Positions 7,502 through 15,090 are shown, counted from the stretch's first letter. The stretch: DNA of 20,096 nt from JAGNZR01 sp051656905 (GCA_051656905.1 JBOFJQ010000001.1:1-20096); one strand, 5' to 3'. Translations and numbers: made by a program. The notes: generated by a model not told the origin, from the sequence alone.

Positions 7502-8155
7502 TTATTTAAATATTTCTCCTGCTTCTAAATACCATAACAGTAAATCCATTTTATCCATTCCAATTTTAACTTTTTCACAATAACTTCTAAGTTTCTCTTC
7601 AATCTCTTTATAAAGTTTAGGAGTTATTGTTTTAGGGACCTCAGGAATGATTTCTAATTTAACTAAATTTTTTAAAATATGTCTATCTAAAATTGCTACA
7701 TCTTCTCCAAAACCTACATTTCTAAGAAAATGACCAGCCTCTTTATAGGACATCCCTTTAATATTTTTTACAATCCACTCCCTCTTTTCAAAGGTTGTTG
7801 GCATAGAGTTAAAAAATTGTTTAGTTATAATTTTACCAGATTCATCTTTCATCTGTTCTCGTAGTTCAACTAAATATTTAGCTTTATTATTTTTAAATCT
7901 TACAATATTAAGATAATCAGATATTGTCAAAGCATCTCCTGTAAAAAGTACTCCATCATTTCTAAGTGCTGTTATAGCTTTCCAAGCATTTCTTGCTTTT
8001 GATTGAGGTGTTAATATACAAAAAGAAAGTTCTGAATGAATATCTTCATCACTACCATTTTTCCAAATTTCCTTAAATTCTACAAGTCTCTTATCTATAT
8101 CTTTCTCTATCTGATTATAAACTTTTTTAATCTCTTCAAAATAAGTACTTTCCAA
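7502..8155 (-). CDS. ogg: 8-oxoguanine DNA glycosylase/AP lyase, Ogg2 type
   Basis: This 217-residue protein matches the archaeal-type Ogg2 group of HhH-GPD glycosylases, which remove 8-oxoguanine from DNA and cut the abasic strand. The helix-hairpin-helix region GMSYKEAGHFLRNVG (134-148) holds the likely Schiff-base lysine K138, and D157 in AILDRH is the catalytic aspartate. The protein ends in a lysine, as in Ogg2 enzymes where the C-terminal Lys contacts the damaged base. No FeS-cluster cysteine tail is present, unlike Nth/MutY. The start is TTG, with AGAGGTG 5 bases upstream, 14 bases after cdd. It is the last gene of the nucleoside operon, linking salvage with repair of oxidised guanine. 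Confidence 0.88.
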   Translation of the reverse strand: MESTYFEEIKKVYNQIEKDIDKRLVEFKEIWKNGSDEDIHSELSFCILTPQSKARNAWKAITALRNDGVLFTGDALTISDYLNIVRFKNNKAKYLVELREQMKDESGKIITKQFFNSMPTTFEKREWIVKNIKGMSYKEAGHFLRNVGFGEDVAILDRHILKNLVKLEIIPEVPKTITPKLYKEIEEKLRSYCEKVKIGMDKMDLLLWYLEAGEIFK

Positions 8156-8169
8156 ATTTACACCTCTCT

Positions 8170-8562
8170 CTATAGCTCAAATCCATAAGGAAGTAGCTCT
8201 TCCATTGTCATAATCTTATAATCTCTCTTTAAATTAGCGAGAATTATTACAGTTTTATCATGTGCAAACTCTTTCATAACTTGTCTGCAAGCTCCACAAG
8301 GTGAAACAGGATTTGTAGTATCTGCCACTACACATATTACATCTATCTTTTGCATCCCATTTGAAATCGCAGTAAATATTGCAGTTCTCTCTGCACAATT
8401 AGCTAATCCATAAGAACCATTTTCTACGTTTACACCTGAATAATGATTTCCTTTCTCATCTACAACAACAGCTCCAACTTTAAAATTAGAATACTTTGCG
8501 TAAGATTTTTCTCTAGCTTTTATAGCTTCTTCTATTAGCTCTTTAATTTGATTTTCATTCAT
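8170..8562 (-). CDS. cdd: Cytidine deaminase
   Basis: Cdd converts cytidine and deoxycytidine to uridine and deoxyuridine, feeding the pyrimidine phosphorylase encoded upstream. The protein is the short tetrameric type of 130 residues. Zinc and catalytic residues are C56-A57-E58 (NCAERTAIF) and C89/C92 (SPCGACRQ), all intact. A GTG nine bases upstream (8571) would extend the frame by three residues, but it sits only about two bases from the AAGGA ribosome site. The ATG at 8562, about 10 bases away, is therefore preferred. It lies between deoD and ogg. Confidence 0.95.
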   Translation of the reverse strand: MNENQIKELIEEAIKAREKSYAKYSNFKVGAVVVDEKGNHYSGVNVENGSYGLANCAERTAIFTAISNGMQKIDVICVVADTTNPVSPCGACRQVMKEFAHDKTVIILANLKRDYKIMTMEELLPYGFEL

Positions 8563-8603
8563 AATTTTCACTTCCTTATCTTAATTAGAGATTATTTTTA
8601 AGA

Positions 8604-9317
8604 TTAATTAAGTTGTAAAGCTGCTTCTAAAGCAATCTCTATCATCTCTTTTAAACTTGTTTGTCTCTCTTCTGTAGATGTAGATTCTTTTGTAACTAAA
8701 GAATCTGATATTGTTAATATTGTTAAAGCTCTTGCACCTAATTTCGCAGCAACTGTATAAAGAGCTGATGTTTCCATCTCTACACATAAAACTCCAAATT
8801 GAGCCCATTTTTTATAATCATCAAAGTCATCACTGTAAAATTCATCAGCAGTTAAAACATTTCCAGCTTTTATAGCTATATTTTTTTTCTCTGCTGCTTT
8901 TACTGCTCCGTTAAATAGTTCAAAGTTTGCTGTAGCTGCATAGTCTGCACCATTAAATCTTAATTTATTCATTCCTGAAGTTGAAGAACTAGACATAGCT
9001 AAAATAACGTCTCTAATTTTTACATCTTCTCTATACGATCCAGCTGTTCCAACTCTTATTAAATTCTTGCAACCAAATTCAGTTATTAATTCATTAGAGT
9101 AAATCCCGATTGAAGGGCATCCCATTCCAGTTCCTTGTACAGAAACTTTTTTACCTTTATACATACCTGTAAATCCATACATTCCTCTAACTTCATTATA
9201 GCATACTACGTCAGTTAAGAATGTTTCTGCTATCCATTTAGCTCTTAATGGATCTCCTGGTAATAAAACTGTTTCTGCTATATCTCCTCTATTTGCTTTA
9301 ATATGTGGTGTTGCCAT
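8604..9317 (-). CDS. deoD: Purine-nucleoside phosphorylase, DeoD type
   Basis: DeoD is a hexameric phosphorylase that splits purine (deoxy)nucleosides with phosphate into base and (deoxy)ribose-1-phosphate. The 237 residues align with E. coli DeoD with a one-residue shift. H5, G21 and R25 (GDPLRAK), R44 and R88 are phosphate and sugar contacts; E180-M181-E182 bind the nucleoside; D205 and R218 form the catalytic pair. AGGAG precedes the ATG. It follows deoB after 77 bases, the widest gap in this operon, in which a weak internal promoter (a TATAAT-like box without a good -35) cannot be excluded. Confidence 0.97.
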   Translation of the reverse strand: MATPHIKANRGDIAETVLLPGDPLRAKWIAETFLTDVVCYNEVRGMYGFTGMYKGKKVSVQGTGMGCPSIGIYSNELITEFGCKNLIRVGTAGSYREDVKIRDVILAMSSSSTSGMNKLRFNGADYAATANFELFNGAVKAAEKKNIAIKAGNVLTADEFYSDDFDDYKKWAQFGVLCVEMETSALYTVAAKLGARALTILTISDSLVTKESTSTEERQTSLKEMIEIALEAALQLN

Positions 9318-9394
9318 AGTAAATCACTCCTCTTCTTATTATATAATATTTTAATTACTTAACTAATCATTAAATTACTTGACTATCTATATTT

Positions 9395-10576
9395 TTATTT
9401 TACAATCTCTTTAGCAAAAGAGTTTTCTAACTTAGTTTCTCCAAGAACTAAATCTTCAATAGTTGCTGCTATACTTGAAAAAGTTGTTCTTAATCCTAAA
9501 TTTATCCCTGCCTTTAACTCTTTTCCATAAACTAGAAGAGGGATATACTCTCTTGTATGATCTGTCCCTTTATAAGTTGGATCGCATCCATGGTCAGCAG
9601 TTATTATTAATATTTCATCTGATTTTAAGTTTTCAATAATTTCTGGAATATATTTATCAAACTCTTCTAAAGCAAGTTTATACCCTTTAGGATCTCTTCT
9701 ATGACCATATTTCATGTCGAAATCAACTAAATTTGTAAAAATCAATCCCTTCGTATCCTCTTTAAGAGCTACAATAGTTTTTAAAATTCCATCTAAATTA
9801 TCTTTATTTGTTCCTCTACTTTGAGTCAGTCCAACACCTGCAAATATATCAGAAGTTTTTCCAATTCCTATAACCTCTAATCCTTTTGCTTTTATTCTGT
9901 CTAGCATACTCTCCATAGGTGGTAACACTGAGTAATCATGTCTATGTGTTGTTCTTACAAACTTACCTTTTCCCTCTCCTAAATACGGTCTTGCTATTAC
10001 TCTTGCAACAGGTGATAACTCCTTACAAACTTCTAAAGCAATCTTACAAGCTGAATATAACTCTTCTAAAGATATATGCTCCTCGTGAGCTGCTATTTGA
10101 AGTACAGGATCTGCTGATGTATAAATAATTAATGCTCCTGTTGCTATTTGTTCCTCTCCGTATACATCTAAAACTTCAGTTCCTGAATATGGAAGATTGC
10201 AGATAACTTTTCTTCCTGTTTTTTCTTCTATAGCTTTTATTGTTGCCTCTGGAAATCCTTTAGAGTATGTTGGGAATCCTCTTTCAGGAATAATCCCTGC
10301 AATTTCCCAATGACCTGTAGTCGTATCTTTACCTATTGATTTCTCATCGGCTTTCCCATAGCATCCTGCTGGATTCTCTTCTTTCTTTACACCTAGTACA
10401 TCGATTATATTTCCAAGTCCTAGTTTCCCCATATTAGGAAGTTGAATCCCACCTGTTGCTAAAGCTATTTGTCCTAGTGTATTCGCTCCTTCATCACCAT
10501 AACTTTTAGAATCTGGAGTGTATCCTACTCCTAAACTATCTAATACTATTATAGTTGCTCTTTCTATTTTTTTCAT
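9395..10576 (-). CDS. deoB: Phosphopentomutase
   Basis: DeoB moves the phosphate of (deoxy)ribose from C1 to C5, connecting the phosphorylases with deoxyribose-phosphate aldolase or the pentose phosphate pathway. The 393-residue alkaline-phosphatase-fold enzyme shows the manganese ligands D13, D287, H292, D328, H329 and H340, and the phosphorylated-threonine motif KDTTTGHWE with T85, at positions almost identical to the Bacillus cereus enzyme. A GGAGGAG ribosome site precedes the ATG. It follows deoC by 35 bases. Confidence 0.98.
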   Translation of the reverse strand: MKKIERATIIVLDSLGVGYTPDSKSYGDEGANTLGQIALATGGIQLPNMGKLGLGNIIDVLGVKKEENPAGCYGKADEKSIGKDTTTGHWEIAGIIPERGFPTYSKGFPEATIKAIEEKTGRKVICNLPYSGTEVLDVYGEEQIATGALIIYTSADPVLQIAAHEEHISLEELYSACKIALEVCKELSPVARVIARPYLGEGKGKFVRTTHRHDYSVLPPMESMLDRIKAKGLEVIGIGKTSDIFAGVGLTQSRGTNKDNLDGILKTIVALKEDTKGLIFTNLVDFDMKYGHRRDPKGYKLALEEFDKYIPEIIENLKSDEILIITADHGCDPTYKGTDHTREYIPLLVYGKELKAGINLGLRTTFSSIAATIEDLVLGETKLENSFAKEIVK

Positions 10577-10611
10577 GTTAACTCCTCCACACTTTAATAT
10601 GTATATGGATA

Positions 10612-11277
10612 TTAATATTCCCCTTCTTTCATCTTTCCCGTTGTTACAAGTTGAACTCCAGAAGATGTTCCAAGTCTATTAGCTCCAGCTTCTATAAATT
10701 TTGCAGCTGTTTCTAAATCTTTTACTCCACCTGCAGCTTTTATTTTAATTTTATCTCCAACTACTGATTTCATTAATTTTAAATCCTCTAAAGTTGCTCC
10801 ACCTGTTCCAAATCCAGTAGATGTTTTTACGAAATCTGCTCCAGCTCTTACACACATTTCACAAGCCATTTTTTTCTCATCATCTGTTAAATAGCAATTT
10901 TCTATTATTACTTTTAAAACATTAGAACCTATAGCTTTTTTTATTTCTAAAATTTCTTGCTCAACTTCTGCATACATACCAGACTTCATAAATCCTACGT
11001 TGATAACCATATCAATCTCGCCAGCTCCATCTGCTATACATTTTTTAGCTTCAAAAACTTTAGCATCTTTACTCATAGCTCCTAAAGGGAACCCTATTAC
11101 AGCACAAACTTTTACATCTGAGCCCTCTAAAGCTTTTTTAGCTAAAGATACATAAGATCCATTTACACATACAGCATAAAAATTATGCTCTTTTGCTTCT
11201 GCACAAAGTTTCTCTATATCTCCTACTACAGTTGCTGCTTTTAAAACTGTGTGATCAATATAACTATTTATTTTCAT
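10612..11277 (-). CDS. deoC: Deoxyribose-phosphate aldolase
   Basis: DeoC cleaves 2-deoxyribose-5-phosphate to acetaldehyde and glyceraldehyde-3-phosphate, the step that sends deoxynucleoside carbon into glycolysis. The 221-residue TIM barrel shows the Schiff-base lysine K151 (DFVKTSTGFG), the second lysine K180 (KIKAAGGVKD) and the proton-relay aspartate D89 (GEIDMVINVG). The start ATG lies 3 bases after the pdp stop codon and uses a GGGGG that overlaps the end of pdp, so the two genes are translationally linked. Confidence 0.98.
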   Translation of the reverse strand: MKINSYIDHTVLKAATVVGDIEKLCAEAKEHNFYAVCVNGSYVSLAKKALEGSDVKVCAVIGFPLGAMSKDAKVFEAKKCIADGAGEIDMVINVGFMKSGMYAEVEQEILEIKKAIGSNVLKVIIENCYLTDDEKKMACEMCVRAGADFVKTSTGFGTGGATLEDLKLMKSVVGDKIKIKAAGGVKDLETAAKFIEAGANRLGTSSGVQLVTTGKMKEGEY

Positions 11278-11280
11278 TCT

Positions 11281-12585
11281 TTATCCCCCTATAATATCTA
11301 AAATAATTGGTTTAGCTTCTACTTTATCTTTAGAATATCCAATCGCTTTATCAACTTCATTAATTACACTTTCAGTTAAGTTTCCTTTATGGTAAAACTC
11401 TAAAATCATGTCACCTTTTTTTACGTAACTTCCAACTTTAACCTTCATGATAATACCTACTGAATGATCTACTAAATCTTCTTTTTTTGCTCTTCCTGCT
11501 CCAAGCATCATTGCTGCACGACCTATATCATCTGCTCCTATATTTGATATATATCCTTCCTCTTTAGCCAGATAAGTCGTAATTTCTGGTGCTACTTCTA
11601 AAAGAGAGTAATCATCACAAACTCTAGGATCTCCACCAGATGCTTTTATAAAGCTTTTTAAATTGTCTAAAGCTTTTCCTGAATGAATAACATCTTCTAC
11701 AATTTTCTTTCCTTCCTCAATTGTTTTTACATCCCCTTTCATCTTTAAAGCTTGTGCACCTAGGATTATAATTAAATCTTGGAACTCTTTTGGTCCTCTT
11801 CCTTTTATCGTCTCTATAGCTTCTATTACTTCAAGAGAGTTTCCTACAGCACGTCCTAAAGGCTCATCCATATTACTTAACATGCAAACAATATTTCTAT
11901 TAAAAAGTTTCCCTAATTTATGCATTGTTTCAGCTAGCTTTTTAGCATCATCATAATTCTTCATAAATGCCCCTGATCCAACTTTTACATCAAGTATTAT
12001 CGCATCTGCGTGTACAGCTAATTTTTTACTCATAATTGAGCTTGCAATAAGAGGAATTGAAGACACTGTTCCTGTAACATCTCTTAAAGAATATAGCAAT
12101 TTATCAAGGGGAACTATTCTATCTGAATATCCCATTATTCCAGTTCCTGTAGTATTAACTAAATTTATTAGTTGCTCTCTTGTTTCTGAAAATGTAAATC
12201 CTTTTATAGATTCAAATTTATCTATTGTTCCACCTGTGTGTCCTAAACCTTTCCCTGAAAGTTTAGCTGTTCCCATTCCTAAAGCTCCTAAAACTGGTGC
12301 TAAGGCTATTGTAGTCTTATCTCCAACTCCACCTGTAGAATGCTTATCTACTAAAAATTTTGTAGCTCCAGGAAAGTCTATTGTATCCCCTGAATTAATC
12401 ATTGCTGTTGTGAAGTTTTTTAACTCTTCATCGCTCATTCCCTTGAAATATACTGCCATTAAATAAGCTGCGATTTGATAATCTGGAATTTCTTTGCTTA
12501 AGTATTTACTTAATAGAAAATCTATCTCCTCTTTTGTTAATATTCCCCCATCTCTTTTTTTTTCAATAATATCTACTGCTCTCAT
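11281..12585 (-). CDS. pdp: Pyrimidine-nucleoside phosphorylase
   Basis: This enzyme splits uridine, thymidine and deoxyuridine with phosphate. At 434 residues it matches Bacillus Pdp (433) better than E. coli DeoA (440), so broad pyrimidine specificity is inferred. The phosphate-binding DKHSTGGVGDKTT (80-92) and KLSGKGLGHTGGTIDK (108-123) motifs are intact, and R168, S183 and K187 fall where the base-binding residues of the family lie. A thymidine phosphorylase (deoA) role remains possible. It is the first gene of pdp-deoC-deoB-deoD-cdd-ogg, preceded by AGGGGG and by a long leader with a terminator-like hairpin. Confidence 0.96.
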   Translation of the reverse strand: MRAVDIIEKKRDGGILTKEEIDFLLSKYLSKEIPDYQIAAYLMAVYFKGMSDEELKNFTTAMINSGDTIDFPGATKFLVDKHSTGGVGDKTTIALAPVLGALGMGTAKLSGKGLGHTGGTIDKFESIKGFTFSETREQLINLVNTTGTGIMGYSDRIVPLDKLLYSLRDVTGTVSSIPLIASSIMSKKLAVHADAIILDVKVGSGAFMKNYDDAKKLAETMHKLGKLFNRNIVCMLSNMDEPLGRAVGNSLEVIEAIETIKGRGPKEFQDLIIILGAQALKMKGDVKTIEEGKKIVEDVIHSGKALDNLKSFIKASGGDPRVCDDYSLLEVAPEITTYLAKEEGYISNIGADDIGRAAMMLGAGRAKKEDLVDHSVGIIMKVKVGSYVKKGDMILEFYHKGNLTESVINEVDKAIGYSKDKVEAKPIILDIIGG

Positions 12586-12772
12586 AACTACCCCCTAAAT
12601 ATTATTTATTATAAACTTTATTTTTTTAGAAAAAATAAAACCACATTTGTTTATCAAAGTGGTTTCTATCACTGCCTAATTTTTTAGGACTTCTATTCCT
12701 TTTATTTAATTACTTTTTATTATTTTCTTTCTCTATAAAAAAATTACTTTTATAGCTATTTTTATTCTCTAT
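12586..12772 (-). promoter_or_regulatory. Long 5' leader of the pdp operon
   Basis: From the predicted start near 12772 to the pdp ATG the leader is about 187 bases. It can form an early 8-bp A/U stem (CTATAAAA around 12756-12749 with TTTTATAG around 12739-12732). A CCTAA/TTAGG hairpin follows (12688-12684 with 12680-12676), which competes with an alternative AGGA/TCCT pairing just upstream, and then a terminator-like hairpin. This succession suggests attenuation or a ligand- or protein-binding leader. I could not match it to a known riboswitch class. Confidence 0.45.
12631..12665 (-). terminator. Terminator-like hairpin inside the pdp leader
   Basis: On the minus strand an 11-bp stem with one bulged base (arms 12665-12655 and 12649-12638, 5-base loop) is followed by TTTTATTTTTT. 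It lies downstream of the strong pdp promoter and 52 bases before the pdp ATG, so it would stop pdp transcripts unless bypassed. It could instead be a second terminator for the lipoprotein gene with a weaker promoter after it. Confidence 0.6.
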
Positions 12773-12778
12773 ACTTTT

Positions 12779-12806
12779 ATTATATATATTTTTTAACAAA
12801 AGTCAA
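12779..12806 (-). promoter_or_regulatory. Sigma70-type promoter of the pdp operon
   Basis: TTGACT (12806-12801), 16 bases, then a perfect TATAAT (12784-12779) on the minus strand. It lies between the terminator of the lipoprotein gene and pdp and is the best promoter match in this 308-base intergenic region. Confidence 0.75.
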
Positions 12807-12821
12807 ATTCTATAATAATTT
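12804..12821 (-). promoter_or_regulatory. Shared 18-base element overlapping the pdp -35 box
   Basis: AAATTATTATAGAATTTG on the minus strand (12821-12804) matches 17 of 18 bases of 13949-13932 in front of the lipoprotein gene. It ends inside the -35 box. A common regulator of nucleoside uptake and breakdown is inferred; the A/T richness weakens the argument. Confidence 0.45.
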
Positions 12822-12848
12822 TTAATATATTTAACCTATTTAACTATG

Positions 12849-12882
12849 AAAAAAGAGGTTCAATAAATTGAACCTCTTTTTT
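12849..12882 (-). terminator. Terminator of the BMP lipoprotein gene
   Basis: A perfect 16-bp inverted repeat with a 2-base spacer (12849-12864 and 12867-12882): ten mixed base pairs flanked by A6 and T6 tracts, so it can work in either direction. It starts 11 bases after the stop codon of the lipoprotein gene. Confidence 0.92.
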
Positions 12883-12893
12883 ACTATTTATAA

Positions 12894-13895
12894 TTAGATA
12901 GTAACTACTATTTTACCCGCAGCTATATCAGCTTTTATTTGCTCTAATTTTTTAAGGTTTTCTTCACCGATAACATCTTTAGTATTTTTGAAATCTGTAA
13001 GTCCAACACCATTTTCTTTTACTCCAAACTCTTTTACTCCAGCTTCAAATACATTAGCTTTTAAAGCTTTTACTGTTTCGAATACTGCTACATCAACATT
13101 TTTTAACATAGATGTTAAAACTGTTCCTGGAGCAACGTCATCTTGGTTTGAATCTACACCAATAGCTAATACTTTTGACTCTCTAGCTGCATCTATAACA
13201 CCAATACCTGTTGCTCCTGCACCATGATATATTACATCTGCACCTTGTTGAATCTCAGCTAAAGCAACTTCTTTACCTTTTACAGGGTCATTAAATGGAT
13301 TTTGTCCACCAACGTAAATGCTTATTACTTTTATACTTGGATTAACATATTTTGCACCTTGCTCATAACCTTTTTGGAACTTTTGAATTGTAGGAACTTC
13401 TATTCCTCCAACAAATCCAACTACACCATTTTTAGAAACCATAGCAGCTGCTGCTCCTGCTAAGAATGATCCTTCAGCTTCTTTGAATATTAAACTTTTT
13501 GTATTTGGTTTATTTATAACGTCATCTATAACAACGAATTTTAAATTAGGATAATCTCCTGCTACTTTTTCAGCAGCATTTTTCATTTGGAATCCTGTTG
13601 CAACTATTAAATCATATCCTGCATCTGCATACTCTCTTAAGAACTGCTCATCTTCTGAAGGTGAAGCTGGCTCTATATATTTAAAGTTTACTCCAAGTTC
13701 AGCTTTAGCTCTTTCTAAACCTCTGTAAGCTGAATCATTAAAAGATTTATCACCAAGTCCTCCTGTCGATAAAACTATTCCTACCTTTAAATCTTTATCA
13801 TTTTTTGTAGCAACAGCCTTTTCCTCTGTCTTTCCACCACAAGCACCTAATAAAAGTGTTGTTAAAATAACAAGTCCTGAAAATATTTTTTTCAT
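12894..13895 (-). CDS. BMP-family nucleoside-binding lipoprotein (BmpA/PnrA/TmpC-like)
   Basis: This 333-residue protein is an ABC-transporter substrate-binding lipoprotein. The signal peptide ends in the lipobox LLGAC, giving a lipidated C19. The mature part has the two-lobed periplasmic-binding fold of the BMP family, with the early GLGDKSFNDSAYRG motif (46-59) and the late GVDSNQDDVAPGTVLTSM segment. Members such as PnrA bind purine nucleosides, which suits the nucleoside operon next door; the exact ligand is inferred. No ATP-binding or permease gene lies beside it, so it must work with a transporter encoded elsewhere. It is monocistronic, with its own promoter, operator candidate and terminator. 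AGGGGGG lies 4 bases before the ATG. Confidence 0.93.
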   Translation of the reverse strand: MKKIFSGLVILTTLLLGACGGKTEEKAVATKNDKDLKVGIVLSTGGLGDKSFNDSAYRGLERAKAELGVNFKYIEPASPSEDEQFLREYADAGYDLIVATGFQMKNAAEKVAGDYPNLKFVVIDDVINKPNTKSLIFKEAEGSFLAGAAAAMVSKNGVVGFVGGIEVPTIQKFQKGYEQGAKYVNPSIKVISIYVGGQNPFNDPVKGKEVALAEIQQGADVIYHGAGATGIGVIDAARESKVLAIGVDSNQDDVAPGTVLTSMLKNVDVAVFETVKALKANVFEAGVKEFGVKENGVGLTDFKNTKDVIGEENLKKLEQIKADIAAGKIVVTI

Positions 13896-13917
13896 AATAC
13901 CCCCCTAAGTCTAATAT

Positions 13918-13926
13918 AATATACCA
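13918..13926 (-). promoter_or_regulatory. Extended -10 promoter of the BMP lipoprotein gene
   Basis: TGG directly before TATATT (13923-13918) on the minus strand, 22 bases upstream of the ATG, much like the prfA extended -10. No good -35 is present; the palindrome lies in that place. An alternative is TTGAGA (13973-13968) with TATAAA at 15-base spacing. Confidence 0.45.
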
Positions 13927-13933
13927 TTCTACA

Positions 13934-13957
13934 AATACTATAATAATTTATAGTATT
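13934..13957. promoter_or_regulatory. 24-bp palindrome, candidate operator
   Basis: AATACTATAA (13934-13943), a 4-base centre and TTATAGTATT (13948-13957) form a perfect 10-4-10 inverted repeat upstream of the lipoprotein -10 box. Its minus-strand right half and the flanking bases make up the element shared with the pdp promoter. Binding by a dimeric repressor or activator is inferred. Confidence 0.45.
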
Positions 13958-13987
13958 ACTTATAGCATCTCAATACTAACATATCTT

Positions 13988-14012
13988 AAAAAAAAAAACA
14001 ATTACTTAATTG
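13988..14012 (-). terminator. Weak terminator after disA
   Basis: A short inverted repeat CAATTA/TAATTG (13999-14012) is followed on the minus strand by eleven T residues (13998-13988), starting 8 bases after the disA stop. The stem is only 5-6 A/T-rich pairs, so the long U-run is the main argument. Confidence 0.45.
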
Positions 14013-14019
14013 GAATATG

Positions 14020-15090
14020 CTATACTTCAATTCCCATTTCATTTATATTTTTAATTCTTTTAAATTCTTGTTTTAATGCTTTTATTTTGAATTTACTAAT
14101 CCCTTTTATATTTAAAAGGTCAGCTTCAGAAGCATCTTGAATATCTGTTAGATTTTCATAAATATCAATTAACTTTTCTATATCTTTTTTAGAAAGTTTT
14201 CTTATTTTACTAAGCACTCTATAACCTTTAGGTACCACTTTATTATATAGACTACTTTGTGTCTTTCCATGGCCTAAAATACTAGTAAACTTTTCCAACT
14301 CTAACAATTCTGCATCTGTTAATTTTTCTAATTCACAATTTATAAAATTAATGTCAAAATCCTCTTTTTCACCTTTATAGTAGTCTTTTATAAAGTTAAT
14401 TTTTTCCTCTTTTAACTCTAATAAAAGCTCCTTTATTTGAAGTTTTATAAGTCTACCTTCTATTCCTAATTCAGCAACATAAGTTTTTAGTTCTTTTTTT
14501 ATTCTATAAATCATTTCAAATCTCTGAGCAACTGATGCAACTTCATCCATTGTAACTAAATCTTCTAACTCTAAAAGAGTTAATCTTGATATTTCACGAT
14601 CTAAAACATTTCTATATTTTTCTAAAGTTTTTAAAGCTTGTGTAGCTTGTTCAGCAACATCAGAGATACTTCTTAATTTATATTTCAGTTCACCTTTATA
14701 AATTGTAACAGTTCTTCTTCTTTCAGAAATTGTTATAACCATTTTCCCAGTTTGAAGTGCGACTCTCTGAGCTGTACGGTGTCTAGTTCCACTCTCAGTT
14801 GTAATAAAATCCCTTGATGGGTGAAGTTGAACGTTAGCATAATATATTTTTTCTACATTTTCATCTATAATTAAAGCTCCATCCATTTTAGCTAACTCAA
14901 ATAATCTTTCTGGAGTATAATCACAATTTATAAAAAATCCTCCATCAGATATACTCTTTATCTCATCGCTGAGACCAACTACTATAAGTCCTCCTCTTGA
15001 CCCATCCAAAATATTAAATATTCCATCTCTTAATTTTGTACCTGGAGTTATTAAAGAGAAGATTTCTAGCAATTCATTATTTATTTCCAC
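14020..15090 (-). CDS. disA: DNA integrity scanning protein, diadenylate cyclase DisA
   Basis: DisA makes cyclic di-AMP from two ATP and scans DNA for branched structures, stopping synthesis when it meets them. Numbered from the preferred start (356 residues), the DAC domain has DGA (70-72, KMDGALIID) and RHRT (103-106, ESGTRHRTAQR), the two active-site motifs. A helical linker follows, then a C-terminal HhH DNA-binding domain (NIKGISKFKIKALK near the end). The frame opens at GTG 15102, but AGGTGG at 15104-15099 is 8 bases before the GTG at 15090, giving the family-like start MEINNELLEIFSLITPGT. It follows radA by a short gap, the same pairing as in Bacillus, where RadA modulates DisA. Confidence 0.95.
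   Translation of the reverse strand: MEINNELLEIFSLITPGTKLRDGIFNILDGSRGGLIVVGLSDEIKSISDGGFFINCDYTPERLFELAKMDGALIIDENVEKIYYANVQLHPSRDFITTESGTRHRTAQRVALQTGKMVITISERRRTVTIYKGELKYKLRSISDVAEQATQALKTLEKYRNVLDREISRLTLLELEDLVTMDEVASVAQRFEMIYRIKKELKTYVAELGIEGRLIKLQIKELLLELKEEKINFIKDYYKGEKEDFDINFINCELEKLTDAELLELEKFTSILGHGKTQSSLYNKVVPKGYRVLSKIRKLSKKDIEKLIDIYENLTDIQDASEADLLNIKGISKFKIKALKQEFKRIKNINEMGIEV

Noticed and set aside
8608..8808. Alternative-frame open reading frame on the minus strand within deoD
   Set aside because: It lies fully within a well-supported gene in another frame and its translation has low-complexity, non-protein-like composition.
9318..9394. Two AATTACTT direct repeats (9353-9360, 9373-9380) between deoB and deoD as an operator
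   Set aside because: Eight-base A/T words repeat easily by chance here, and no good promoter accompanies them.
12236..12466. Plus-strand open reading frame across pdp
   Set aside because: It is antisense to an intact, motif-bearing gene and has no ribosome site or homologous look; the same holds for the other plus-strand frames in the window.
12586..12772. Purine riboswitch before pdp
   Set aside because: The conserved core of the purine aptamer and its two loop-forming stems could not be found; only a generic leader with a terminator-like hairpin is supported.
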